Counted from the stretch's first letter, positions 43,700-55,226 are shown. The stretch is 64,000 bases of DNA from Acanthacorydalis orientalis (GCA_034766995.1 CM068313.1:5021461-5085460), one strand, 5' to 3'. The notes: a model not told the origin generated them from the sequence alone. Numbers and translations are program-made.

Positions 43700-44340
43700 A
43701 GATTAACTATTTATTTGTTCACAAAACTCAAGTATTTTTGTGAACAAGAAATATTTAAGAATTAAATCAAAAATAATCCATAATCAATTACTGAATATTT
43801 TTCATGATTTGTAGAGGAGTAGACAATTTATTTATGAGTGTAAACTTAACTAAAGCATAAAAAACTAAAAGAAATAAATGATTTATTATCTACTATTCCT
43901 TAATAAAACAAATTTTTGTTGTCGTCCTCTGAGTTATCGTCTTTTCTGGTCATTAAGACAAGTTTCCGCACAAATGTTGTCTTAATAGTTTCAAGTTGAA
44001 TCTAACATTAAACTGCAGTTAGGAAACGATAATTTAATACCAAATTTTACATACACTCATACATTCATAGAACTAAAATACATTTGAGAAATTATTCTAG
44101 TTACAAATATTCATACTGAATATACGGAATTCTTACATAATACCAACATGCTGATATTGTGACAATTCATTTTTACAAATGAATTCTTTTTTTATTCCAA
44201 AAACGATACACTTTTCGATCAAAAATATTCAATAAATTATTATTGATTATTTTTGATTGACGTTTATGCACATTAAGATATTCGAATTGATTATTGATCA
44301 TTTTTGATTCTCACTTATATGCATTTAGATGATAACAAAA
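43700..44340. repeat. Dispersed unclassified repeat with ATCAATAAT/TTGATTATTTTTGAT core
   Basis: Near 43767 (aaatcaaaaataatccataa), 44230 (aataaattattattgattat) and 44283 (gaattgattattgatcattt) the same word family appears. It is seen elsewhere at about 24890, 33305, 36515, 39900, 48370, 54720, 57790 and 57975. Neighbouring words such as gaggtacagaaaa and tgaatatttttc often come with it, so a longer dispersed repeat is likely. Confidence 0.5.
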
Positions 44341-44394
44341 ACAATATTGAATTTATCATTTTTTCAATTAAAAAAAAACGACCTTTGAATAATA

Positions 44395-45380
44395 TTTCAT
44401 TACATATATAAATATTCTATAAAGTGATAGTCAAATATTCATTTACCAATTCCACTTTAAGAAAATCTAAAACACTGACTCGAAATTTCACACACAAAAA
44501 AAAACATTGTAGATTAATGCCCTGTTAAATCCACAATTACGTTCCCCATTAATCATTTTCCATACAACAAAAAAAACATTATGTAATAATGAATATAGTT
44601 GTATACTAACAACTATTCAGAACATCTATTAAAATCCTATTGTGATCTCTTAACGCAACGCACGGCTAGAAAGAGAACATAATAAAAATTTCTCATATAA
44701 ATCACGAGTACTGAAAATATATCTGGAAAAAAAAGAATAATATAACACACCAACATGCAGTTAACATCATATTTTAAATTTTTTATTAAAAGTTATGAAC
44801 ATTATGATTAATAAAAAGCAACGAACAGATGTTCGCTTTTAAAATTCATAATCTCCTCGAATTGTAATTTTGTTAAAAGTGCGATATCAGAATAGGTGTA
44901 TATATATATATATATATACAATTACATGAACGAAAACATAAAATACATGTTATTAAGAAGAAGATAATTAAGTTACTGAAATAGCGTTGGAATATGGTTC
45001 CCAAGATAAAGAAATGTAAATGAATAACATTGTATATGACTGAACCGGGGACAGTATTGCGTTAAGAAGAGTACCTATTATGATTAAAATATGAAAGATG
45101 ACACCGTGCCCTATATATATATATATATTCATTTTCAAAATTAAGTTTATGTTTATGCATAAAAGTTCCTCTTTTATTAGATACCGAAAAGTTAAAAAAT
45201 GTCTATTAAGGTAACTAGTGTAGGATGTTTATATTAAAAAAAACGTGTGCTATTAAATATTTTAGTGATGCTTCAGTTGCAGATTTAATAAATGTTCCAA
45301 CCACAGAATAACTTGTGAAATAGTTGGAATACAGTTCATAATTTTGTTTGAAGAAGATATATTAAATCTGATTGAAAATA
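44395..45380. other. AT-rich spacer, no gene recognised
   Basis: Two short TA runs (44900-44919 and 45112-45128) and no usable coding frame. Confidence 0.35.
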
Positions 45381-45382
45381 AA

Positions 45383-45750
45383 TTAAACAAGCAAATAAGA
45401 ACATTTTTTGCACGAGTTCAAAACGGGTGGTAAAGCAGTAGAAACTGCTCGTAAACTTAACGATGCTTCTGGTGTGTGTACTGTTAAGGATGGTGCAATG
45501 GTGATCCCAAAAATTTCGTACTGGGGACGAGAGCCCTGAAGATAAAGAAGGTCGCGGGCGTCCTTCTTCAGTTTATAACGACCATCTAAAGGTGTTAGTT
45601 GAAACAGAACCACGCACAACAATTAACGAAAGCTGGCACAAAAGTTAGGCGTTAGTAATCCAACAGTTCTGGACCACTTAAAACGCCTTAAATTGAAAGA
45701 TGTATATGAATTTGTAAGTCATGAACTGCAATTATTTTTCTACCAAGCTA
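45383..45750 (+). mobile_element. Mini-mariner copy, 5' truncated
   Basis: It starts in the HTH coding (aagcaaataagaacattttt) and runs through gtaaagcagtagaaactgct and ccaacagttctggaccactt to the 3' end (gcaattatttttctaccaag). It is very similar to 40600-40949, and the similarity continues into the 3' flank, so the two loci share a duplicated block. Confidence 0.85.
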
Positions 45751-45854
45751 ATACTTTATTTAATACAAAAATACTTTCTCTACTAATCAGTACATATTCA
45801 TTTTTTTATTTTAAAAGAATCAGACTAATAGCATATTAATCATTCCTTAATTCT

Positions 45855-45910
<56 letters not shown>

Positions 45911-46484
45911 GATTTAACCCAACAATTATACTGATCAGATTTGACCATACTTAGCCAGAGCAGGGCTGATCAGGACTGTAAGATATGGTCATAGTTGCAG
46001 GCCGCTTAAAACAGCTGAGAAAATCAAAAAAGCTTTAAATGTATATGAATTTTAGGTCATAAACCGTAATTATTTTTCCACCAACCTAATACTTTATTTA
46101 ATACAAAACTACTTTCTCTTCTAATTAGTAAATATTATTTTTTTTTCTCTTCTAAAAGAACTGATAAAAAATCATTCTTTAATGCCTCCAATATATATCT
46201 GATTTAACGTAACAATTGTGCTGATCAGAATTGACCATACTTAACCAGATCAGGTCTGATCAGGACTGTACAGATCTGGTTACAGTTCTAGGCCATTTAA
46301 AACAGCTAAGAAATTCAAACAAGCTTTAAATTTATATGAATTTTAAGGTCATTAATCGCAATTATTTTTCTACCAAGCTAATACTTTAATACAAAAAAAC
46401 ATTCTCTACAAATTAGTAAATATTACTTTTTTTCTCTTCTAAAAGAATCAGACGGGTAAAATATAAATCATTCTTTAATTCTTC

Positions 46485-46524
<40 letters not shown>

Positions 46525-46707
46525 GATGTAACCTTAAAATTGTGCTGATCAGCAAATAACAATTCAGCCAGACCAGATCTGATCAGGACTGTACAGATTT
46601 GGTCACAGTTCTGGACGATTTAAGACGGCTAAGAAAATCGAAAAAAGCTTAAAATGTATTAGAATTTGAAGATCATAAACCGCAATTATTTTTCTGTCAG
46701 CGTAATA
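45751..46707 (+). repeat. Three-unit tandem array with a mariner 3' end in each unit
   Basis: Units at 45751-46090, 46091-46380 and 46381-46707 each run: actttatttaatacaaaa, ttctcttctaaaagaa, tcattctttaattcttcc, (TA)n of variable length or tatatatct, ctgatttaac, tgctgatcag, gatctgatcaggactgtaca, gttctggaccatttaaaaca, then gcaattatttttctacca. The last 110 bp is the mini-mariner 3' end. Unit length differs mainly by the TA run. Unequal crossing-over between mariner ends would explain the array. Confidence 0.88.
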
Positions 46708-47149
46708 TTTATGGAAAGATAAAGTTTATTCGAAATCTTGAATTTAAATTGTAAAAGAGTGTATAAACTTTAATAAAAAAAAACCTGATAGATAGTATAA
46801 GTATGTATCTTTTTTAAAAAGATTCTATAATAAAACTTGTGTCATATTCGAGTCTAATCTTCTACCGAACTCAAAAAGACCGATGATACAGAGATATCTT
46901 ATACACATAAAAAAAATCCTCGTAGTTGATACAGCAGCTCATGAATGTGTAAATAATGTAGAACTTGTGCGTAGGAAAAAAAACACTACCATCAGCTCTT
47001 TTTATTTCGCGAATTAATGTCACGAGATATTTTTTCGTACTTTTTACAGTTTAATGTGACGTTTATAAAAAAAGCATGATTGATTAACTTAACGTATTAT
47101 AAACGTTGTTGCCTTTCCAGCATAAACATTTTAAAGTATGTCAAAATTG

Positions 47150-47275
47150 TGAACGGGCGCCGCGATTGAAAAACTCCCGTCGTCGCAGCGACCGGAGCCG
47201 CTTTTCTCTGTCTTGTGTGCGTGCGTCGTGTGTGTGCGGTGCGCGCGTTCATACATAACATCCACGAATACCTTT
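47150..47275. promoter_or_regulatory. CpG-rich island, candidate promoter or 5' exon
   Basis: This is the strongest GC/CpG peak of the window (ggcgccgcgattgaaaaact, cgtcgtcgcagcgaccggag, then tgtgcgtgcgtcgtgtgtgt). It lies 480 bp from the candidate minus-strand exon. It could be an alternative promoter or first exon of either strand. A pyrimidine run ending cag at 47120 is a possible plus acceptor. No TATA box is convincing. Confidence 0.35.
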
Positions 47276-47754
47276 TTCAATTTTTATCCGTGTACCCACT
47301 TAACGCACATTCTGTTTTATTTATTCTGCTCACAGTCATTCATCATTCAAACGCTGTTCAGTGCTGTTTTATTTCCGACCCTAATTTCACTTTTTTTTTT
47401 TTTTTGTTGGCCAATAAACCCGAAAGTATATAGTGTCATTACTAAAAATAGGTTCCACTCCGTACATATTTTATATACACTTTGAAAAATTATCATATTA
47501 CTAAGATAAAAAGATTTTTTTCACATTTATCTTTCACTGTGCATACATTAAAAGTAGATGAAACGCTTTATGTACACATTTCTTTATAACTCTTAAGGGT
47601 GTATTATCGAAATGTCGAGTAGCCACTTAAGCAGATCCATTTTCGAATAGTTTCTTACCTCTAATTGAATATCAGACCGTTTTTTTTATCTATACTCGGA
47701 ATCAATTCAGCGAATATATTCATTGAAACGTGAATAGAAACAAATAAAACTTAC

Positions 47755-47816
47755 CTTCATTTTAGTTCGGTTGTATTCGCTGAAAACTCTGCTCAGATAG
47801 ATCAATTGGTTCAGAT
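47755..47816 (-). CDS. Candidate internal exon (62 nt) of an unknown gene
   Basis: On minus, ttttttttatttttccag precedes the exon, and aaaatgaag|gtaagttttat ends it: a strong acceptor and a consensus donor. Of three frames only one is open over the exon. It gives 20 residues starting L-N-Q-L-I-Y-L-S-R-V-F and ending N-R-T-K-M-K, with the upstream exon supplying one codon base. The exon is less AT-rich than its neighbours and has no transposon similarity that I see. Alternatively it is a 5'-UTR exon whose ATG (aaaatgaag, good insect start context) opens the protein. I do not recognise the protein family. No partner exon was found in the window. Confidence 0.5.
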
Positions 47817-47829
47817 CTGGAAAAATAAA

Positions 47830-48710
47830 AAAAATATATTATTTTAACATAGTTTTTATAGATATTAAACTAGGTTCCCCTAACAGTAAAAGCTCTTTAT
47901 ATGAGAAAAGCTCTAGTTTATTTTTTCGAATTAAGTGAGTCTTGTAAAAAAGATTTTAATCTCATCCATGTTCGAATTTTATAAAAAAATATATAGAATG
48001 AAAACAAAACTATTGAAATTCCTTTCAATTAAAAAAACATTATACACGAATGTTTATTTATTTATTAATTCAAATGGTGGAAAAACAGTTCGAGTTTTAT
48101 AATAAAAAATGTCTTTATTTGATAATCAAATTCGTTTAGCTTACAGTTTAGCTTGTTTCTTTGGCATGGATGAAAAATAAATATTTCTTCACCTCTTCAT
48201 CGATAGATTTAATTTAATAATTTTCAAGAAATGTTTTCTTTTTCAAAAACATGATGTAATATGTTAAACAAGGAGTAACAATTATTAAAGAAAACTAGTT
48301 AATAAATTTCAGATATTCTCTTCTAAAAATGAATTATTATTTATGAAAAATGTCACGAATTTTTTTTTATTAAAAATATTCAACAATTGATTATTAATCG
48401 TGCTGATTATTTATTTTTTTGGATTTTCTATAAAAATATACCATTTATAGAGACTTTATATATCTTTTTGATATGACAATTATGAAATCAACTTCCAAAC
48501 ATACATAAAGAATGATTAGAATGATTAGTAATTAATTATTGAAGATTTTTGAACCAAAAAATTAAATAAGATTTACAAGAGAGTGAAAAATTTATTTCTG
48601 AACCTGAATTTAGTCATAGTTCGAAATTATATGATTGTAAGCACTTAGTTTTTCAATTTTAATTCTACACATGTGTACTTCAGCGATTATAAAGAATCGA
48701 TTCACTGTAG
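47830..48710. other. AT-rich stretch, presumed intron upstream of candidate exon
   Basis: No coding frame. A dispersed-repeat word (ttcaacaattgattattaat) lies near 48378. Confidence 0.35.
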
Positions 48711-48714
48711 TAAT

Positions 48715-48805
48715 GAACAGTTCTGGCCCACTTAAACCCACTTAAATTAAAAAAATGTATGCGAATTTGAACATGATAAACAGCAATCATTTTTCTTTCA
48801 GGCGA
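48715..48805 (+). mobile_element. Solo mini-mariner 3' end
   Basis: cagttctggcccacttaaac, aaatgtatgcgaatttgaac and cagcaatcatttttctttca are the last 90 bp of the mini-mariner. The 121-codon frame that begins here has no other support. Confidence 0.72.
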
Positions 48806-49129
48806 TATCTGAAGCGTCTATGGATCCACGTTCATAAAATGCATTATAATTACTCAAATAAAAGCAATTATAATTTATTTGAAAACAAAATTATACAAAA
48901 TGTAAAACAGATGACAATTAAAACACGATTCCGAATCCGGTTTTGTATTCGAACGTGTAACAATGTTTTCCATCAAATAAACATCAATTTCCATGTAACT
49001 AGTCGATCGTACACATTCCGTAGATACCAAAAAAAAAAAACATGTTTACACATGTCCAGTAAATTATTACCGTACAGACGTGCACACACACACACACATA
49101 CACGGTCATATTTCCTCTGAACATGCGAC

Positions 49130-49330
49130 AACAGTCCGTACGACACACGTATCCTCAACGGCGACCGATATTATGTTAGTATCCATGGCGGTTACCGACC
49201 GTACTTGATTGATTTATAACAGGTGTATGGTCTAATTAAATTACAGCATTTGTTGTTGTGCCGAGCGTTAGATCATCATCGCCGTATCGTCGCTCTAATT
49301 AATAATAAACTTCATTGTACAATCGGCACT
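49130..49330. promoter_or_regulatory. Non-repetitive CpG-containing patch with TAATTA words
   Basis: Words include gtctaattaaattac, gctctaattaataataaac, tccatggcggttaccgaccg and gccgagcgttag. It resembles a conserved regulatory element more than a gene. Inference only. Confidence 0.28.
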
Positions 49331-49592
49331 ATATTAGATTTTAAATTAGGATAACTGCAATATAATATCGGTGTATATTAAATTGTGGAATCAAAATTGA
49401 AATTCCCAGTACGGTGTGTGCTTTGTCGGTGAGTATCGTGTATTAAATTAAGATCTGTTTGATCGGCGATAATTTACTATGTATGTACTGTTTCAATAAT
49501 ATACAACACGTGTGATGTCATCTAATAGGCTTGTCGTTAAATGAAAGTACTTCTGAATTGAAATTTACAATATATATATATATATATTCTAA

Positions 49593-50010
49593 CAGTATAG
49601 TGGGGTATGTTACAACGAAAAATGTTATAACTAACAGTTGTAATTAATCAAAAAAAAAGCCGTTGCAACAAACAGGAAATATCATTCGCCGACGTATCAC
49701 TGGGTGAGATCAATAAGAAGGATGTGGAGAATTGGGTGGAGAACCACAGGAAGTAGCTGTCTTTTGAGGAGCTGAAAGAGCTTCATACTGAAGAGGCAGA
49801 AGCAGAGTTTATTTTTTAGGGACGAAAACAACGAAAAAGGTTAAATCATTCCAGCTGATAACCTTAAAGAGGTGTTTTCTTGCTGGGATAAACTGTTCAA
49901 AGTTATAAAAAATTATCACCTGGATATTCCTGCTGTGGAAAAAGGTCTTAATCATTTTAATTGCACCCTGGTATCCCACTTTTGGAAGGTTTAAAATCCA
50001 CTATAAAGGA
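49593..50010 (+). pseudogene. Pogo/Tigger-like relic, C-terminal part
   Basis: A TIR-like start, cagtatagtggggtatgtta, lies at 49593. After about 110 bp the frames give K-K-D-V-E-N-W-V-E-N-H, SFEELKELHTEEAEAE (about 49730-49810) and, after a frameshift, EVFSCWDKLFKVIKNYHLD, A-V-E-K-G-L-N-H-F. Acidic E-E-L--L--E text after a C-terminal domain is typical of pogo/Tigger transposases. N-terminal and DDE domains are missing and the right end is unclear. Confidence 0.5.
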
Positions 50011-50794
50011 GTTAAGCCTGGATTTATTCTTCAAAAGGTAGACAATCGCCCTCTAACTATTGAACCCCCACAGGGCAGTCACTCAAAAGGAATAGGAATG
50101 ATTAATCTTCTCCTTTCACCTCTATGTGATTTTTTTATGATTTTTATTAATTTTGTTTAAATTTTCACTTAGGAAAAATTTTTTATTGTATAAAAGTTAA
50201 ATAAATTAATTTTATATTATTTTTACAGTTATGTTCTTTATATTTTATTATATTTTCCCTGTCAAAATGATTCTGTTCTATAGTAACTTTGCTTTAGGGT
50301 CAGAGTCTGGAACAGATTACCCCTAAATACATATATTTCAATGTATACTAGAACGAACAGATTCTATAATCATTCTAGCATACTCCACTCTATTTGTATT
50401 CAAATATAATATTAGTAAATGTTCTAAATTTTATATTTAACTTTTTAAGTCGCCATAAGTAGTACTCAAACCCTACAAAGGTCTTGTCTTCTCACTTGAC
50501 ATTTACTCACTCTAAGACTGTCTATTAGTTTAACAAAGTTTTTGTTCTCAAACAGGGTATTTAAAACAATGACCATTCCAATTCTGAAGGTTATTTTTTA
50601 TCATATGAGTATAAAAATAGCCACGATATTACTGAATAATTCATGAATATTTACTTATTGCATCCATTGAGGAAGGCTGTGAGGCTAGAAAAATATTTCT
50701 TACTTGCATACTGAGTTCGAATCAAATTTTTCACTTGCTACAACTCGAACTCAACTCTCGACTCAGACTCCTATTGTAGTATTTTCTCTCTATA

Positions 50795-50850
50795 CAGTAC
50801 ACCCTCGCCGAACGACCGCCCCATCGAGCAACGACTGGTCTACATGAAGA
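50795..50850. mobile_element. Possible pogo-type terminal repeat
   Basis: After TA, cagtacaccctcgccgaacg resembles pogo/Tigger termini (CAGT...CTCG..NNAACGACC). The next 40 bp repeats the theme (atcgagcaacgactgg). No inverted partner was found within 2 kb. Confidence 0.35.
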
Positions 50851-50984
50851 AGGCATTTCTTATCACAGAGGAACTCAGTCACGCTTTGTCTTTCACAGTG
50901 CATGGGTATGTTGTTCTACTTTCATTGTTAAATACAATATATGATTGAGGAGAAGAAAATCAAAGAAGATGTACATGTTATGAA

Positions 50985-51363
50985 TAATGACGAATTAAAA
51001 AGCTTGTTAAGTGCATGGAAAATTGTTAAAGTAAAATGAAATTCCATCTGGAAATTGAAAATACTGAAATTCATACAAAATAGTAGTAAGAAAATCCTGC
51101 CGAAACCGCGAAAATTATTTATTCAGCTCTGGAGGAAGGTGCTGTGACGCATAAAATATGCAAGAAATGATAAAACAGTGGAAGAGGTCCGAAAATACAC
51201 CAAGACATCCATCGACTTAAAATTACCATTTTTTTCTACCAGTGGTTTGTCAGTTACTGGACAGATGAAGCTAAGTTATATGTTGACGATTGAAATGTAT
51301 TCAAATTTTCGCCAAACATTCATTTTCTACAAAAAAGGCACCGAATTAATTTGTACGTCTGAT
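50985..51363 (+). mobile_element. Irritans-type mariner deletion derivative with 3' end
   Basis: Starting in HTH text (gacgaattaaaaagcttgtt), it continues with a second N-terminal segment (E-E-G-A-V-T-H-K-I-C-like, about 51120-51170). It then jumps to C-terminal text (ttgtcagttactggacagat) and ends aggcaccgaattaatttgta. The N-to-C junction matches 20370-20670 and 56840-57150. Confidence 0.72.
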
Positions 51364-51399
51364 AAATCGATTAAATAAATAATACTTTCTACTAAACCA

Positions 51400-52045
51400 T
51401 AGATAAATTTCATATCGAGCAAAAAACGATCTAAAATGCAGAAAGTGAAGAATTCAACATGTGATGACCGAATGATTGCACCGAATGATGATTAGTTGTA
51501 TGAAATCAAACCGCTTGACGCAAATATAATCCAATCAACACGTTACATAAACAATGAAACATTCTACACGCTCGAATAGTTTTTCGAACAACTGGTCTTA
51601 TCAAATATTTACAATTGAGTATTGAAAAAAAACACATCGTTTTCTGTTATTTATGTACGGTACACTTAGCATAAATGTACATAATTTAAATCGACAACTT
51701 GTTTGAAGAAAGTCTTACTAGTGATTAACAATTCAGTTATTATAATTTATTTATGTAACGAATTAATAATAGAATATAAATCTGAAAGATATTCATTAAC
51801 CTTGGTACAGGTGATTTAATGCACGCACATTAAACGTATGTAAATTGTAGAAAAGTTTTAATGTAGAACTTTAAGTAACGCCAATCGTAGAGCTGTAAAC
51901 GAGTTAATAATGAATTTATATAGAACTTTAATTGCTGTTATTTTATTTGACTAGCATTTAGATATATTTTATTACAGTTTTATTACGTTATACAATTCAA
52001 AAATTTACATAAGTTTACATGATTCTACAATCATTTTTCTATTTG
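51400..52045. promoter_or_regulatory. Unique AT-rich stretch with scattered homeodomain words
   Basis: No gene or repeat. Words such as gatgattagttg, ataatccaatcaac and tttattacag occur, but no stronger claim can be made. Confidence 0.2.
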
Positions 52046-52050
52046 AATAA

Positions 52051-52872
52051 ATATTAGGTGTACAAATTAATACGGTGCTGCTTTTTATAGAAAATGAATG
52101 TTGATTTACAGAAAAATGGCATACATTTCAATCTTTATAATATCACCTATTATCGCCGAATTGTTTGATGTTAGTTTAGTTCATTCGGCACCCATTTATC
52201 TAGACTTTTTGTTTTTCCAATTAAGCTCAAATGTCGAAAAACTATTGAATGATCAACATTAAGTTCTTCTACTACCTTTCATATTGTTTTTAGCGGGCCC
52301 GCTAAAATAATGATTCTAAAATCATTACTGTCTATAGCTGAAGGACATCCACGATCCTCCTCATCGTTAAGGCTTTCGTTTCTGTTACGAAAATTTTGGA
52401 ACCAGTGTTGAGCTGCACGTTCACTAATTTACTTTTTACCAAAAACAAATCTGGTATTTTGAGCAATTTCTGTTGCTTTACGTCCCAATTTAAACTCATA
52501 GAGTAAATTTACTTTTTCCATGACTAATTTAAGAGGTTATATTCGACTATACCAAAGAATGAAAACAAGAGACATAAGTTGAAATCAGTAGTTCCAATTT
52601 CATTATTTACAGTAATGTATTACATGACTATAACAAAAGATAACGGTATTTAGAAAAATCAGTGCTAAATTTAAAATAATAAAAACCGCAATTATTTCTT
52701 CACCAACCTAATAATCTAAAATAAATTCATTCAGTTTGATTTTAATCAATGATATATCACATGACTGTAATAAAAGGTACAATTAATAACTTAAAACAGA
52801 AATAAGGTATAATTTAAAACAGAATCATGACTGATTCAATTTAAAGGCACCGAATTAATTTTCACAACCAAT
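52051..52872 (-). mobile_element. Nested mariners: cecropia-type fragment between irritans-type ends
   Basis: An irritans-type 3' end (ttaggtgtacaaattaatac, 52053) with about 110 bp of C-terminal text is followed by antisense N-terminal half of a cecropia-type mariner (about 52160-52730). That half includes plus text cgatcctcctcatcgttaag and its terminal repeat accgcaattatttcttcacc. After about 60 bp of related leader, an irritans-type 5' end (ggcaccgaattaattttcac) closes at about 52872. This suggests a cecropia element inserted into an irritans element, followed by deletions. Confidence 0.7.
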
Positions 52873-52879
52873 AATTACT

Positions 52880-54165
52880 TAATGTATCTTTTAAAACTGA
52901 TATGTAATTTGAACTGACTGAAATACATAAACTTGTGTTAATAATCGTAGAATATTAATAAAGTTACATATTTTAATTTTCTATATAAATTGTGTGGGGT
53001 CCGTGTGTAAATAGTTAGCAACGGGAACGTTCGTCTTATCATGACACATATTACATAAATATTTCACTTTACGTCGTATATAAATAACATTAAAAAAATA
53101 TTAAGTTTAAATAGCACCACTCGCCCCGTCGTCGTTTAATATAAACGTTGAACGTTGCTGATGTGAATCATAAATTGGTGGTAACCACGTTTTGTATCCA
53201 AAACAAAAATTATAGATTAATGATATTTAGTGGTAGTACGTTTTTTTTTAGTCGCTGATTATTTAATGTAAATGGAATGTCATCCACATTGGAATATTCG
53301 ATACGGTTCGAACCAGTAATCCATTTATAAAACGATAAATACATAGTTATTAAGTTATCTGTAAATTGACTTCTGTGTCGCTTGTTTCCTCTCTAGGCTT
53401 TCATTATGTGATCAATTATTTTAAATACAATAAAACTGTATATGGTTGATACGACAGAAAAATGAAAAGAAATAAAAACCGAACATTTATTGAATAAAGC
53501 ACAGTAATTATAAATTTTAATAAATGTTTCCCGTATGTAATTGAAATATTTCAAATGGAATCCCCGTCAATCAAACTGTAATTAACAAATGATTTGAAAT
53601 TATATCCAACGAATTATATAATGTCATCAGTAAATAACGGGATTAACAGACCGGCGTAAAATAAATAACTTTAGAATAATTGCTATGTAAAAAGATTTTA
53701 CGGACAAGGTTAATCAATGTTGGTAATACATACTTTAAACCAGTTCCTGACCTGTTGTTGTATTAAATTGACATTATAATTAAAACTGCATTATTGACAT
53801 AACTGTAATGCCAGTTTAGGCATACAAACTTTTGTATACACACATGGTATATAGCAGAGTGGTGATATGTAAGTGGAATCGTTTCGAATTACTTTTATTT
53901 TTGTCATAAATATTCTAAAGCGAAAATAATATATTACATGGCGAACATGTTAAATAATAATTGATTGATTGATTAATTATTTGGGGTTTAAGGGTGCATC
54001 GATATCTACATCCATTAGTGACTGAATACAAATAAAGGTGTTTCCGATACGGACACAATTTTTTTAAGATGTTAAATTTCACAGATATATAGTTTGATAA
54101 GTATTGTAAATTTCTATGATATGGCACCATCATTCATTTGGTAACTTCATGGTTATCAAGTGTCA
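52880..54165. other. Unique AT-rich stretch, no gene recognised
   Basis: A small CpG spot at 53115-53195 (cactcgccccgtcgtcg) stands out. The 72-codon minus frame at 53915-54133 has no known domain. Confidence 0.35.
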
Positions 54166-54189
54166 CTTTTCAAACTAGCATAGGGGAAA

Positions 54190-54577
54190 TTTCAGCCAGA
54201 AGCGACGTGTTGTTCACACATTCTACAGATGTTTGAAGCAAGCATTGTAACAGTTTCCACAAAAATGGAAAAAAACTAGCAGGCCTTTTATGTCGATTCG
54301 TCATCGTGGAAGAAATATGGATCCACCACTACACACCTGAGTCGAAGCAACTGTTAAAACAGCTGTTAAAGTGAACAGCGACTGATGAAAGTGCCCCGAA
54401 AAAGAAGAGGACCGAAGTTGACGGAGTAAGTCGAATCAGAACCACGTACAACAATTTAAAGCTTGAACAAAAGTTATATGTTAGTCATCTAACGGTTCTG
54501 GACCACTTAACATCACTTAAAGAATGTATTTGAATTCAAAGGTCATAAATCGCAATTATTTTTCTACCAACCTAATA
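54190..54577 (+). mobile_element. Rearranged mariner: catalytic segment placed before HTH segment
   Basis: Text near 54290-54410 (atggatccaccactacacac, ctgagtcgaagcaactg, gaaagtgccccgaaaaag) encodes the IHHYTPESKQ...ESAPKK region around the first catalytic aspartate. It is followed by HTH text that normally lies upstream (gaatcagaaccacgtacaac, ctaacggttctggaccactt) and the 3' end (cgcaattatttttctaccaa). The domain order is therefore swapped, implying recombination between copies. Confidence 0.7.
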
Positions 54578-55184
54578 AAATGTTACTAGCTTCTCCCTCA
54601 ATTTATTAAATATTGACCTGTTAACACAGGTCTTATATCATTTGATCAAACCTCTTTTTCTATACCTTGGTTCTCTAAAAACGATAATATTTCCAACGAA
54701 ATGCGCATACGCAACAATCAAAGATGTACGATTGATTGATTAAAGATGATCAATCAATCGTGTTTTATTAAACATCTTAAGCAGAAAAAAGTTACTGGTC
54801 TGTGAAGCAAAAGAAGTACTTATTCGTGAAACAAAACCTAATTCTCATACAAGTCAGCAGTTGTTCATTTTTTAATATTTCATTACTTATATAATATCAG
54901 ACCTGTCATAGATATTTAATCCCTTTTACTTCTAAGATATTACAAATTTACTGAATAATTATGTGTCTATTGGTGTGCGTTATAAGCTTATGTGTGTATA
55001 AACAACGATCAAACAGGTTTAATTCAATATTTGAATTAATTACTTTTAACACTCACATACTGTATAATCTCCATATACATCCATATCATATCCATTTTGA
55101 CGTTTAAGCATTTAACTGACAATCATTTCATCAGATTATATAAATTTACAAAGTCAATATAGTACGGTGTTTATGTGGGTATGT

Positions 55185-55226
55185 ACACACACAGATGCAT
55201 ATGTATATATATATGCATCTGTGTGT
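55185..55226. repeat. Short perfect hairpin
   Basis: acacagatgcatat pairs with atatgcatctgtgt, extending to a 16-bp perfect stem around gtatatat. Small, and probably derived from microsatellite sequence. Confidence 0.7.

Noticed and set aside
48755..49120. 121-codon plus frame
   Set aside because: It begins inside a mariner 3' end and ends in an (AC)n tract, with basic low-information text between; no domain.
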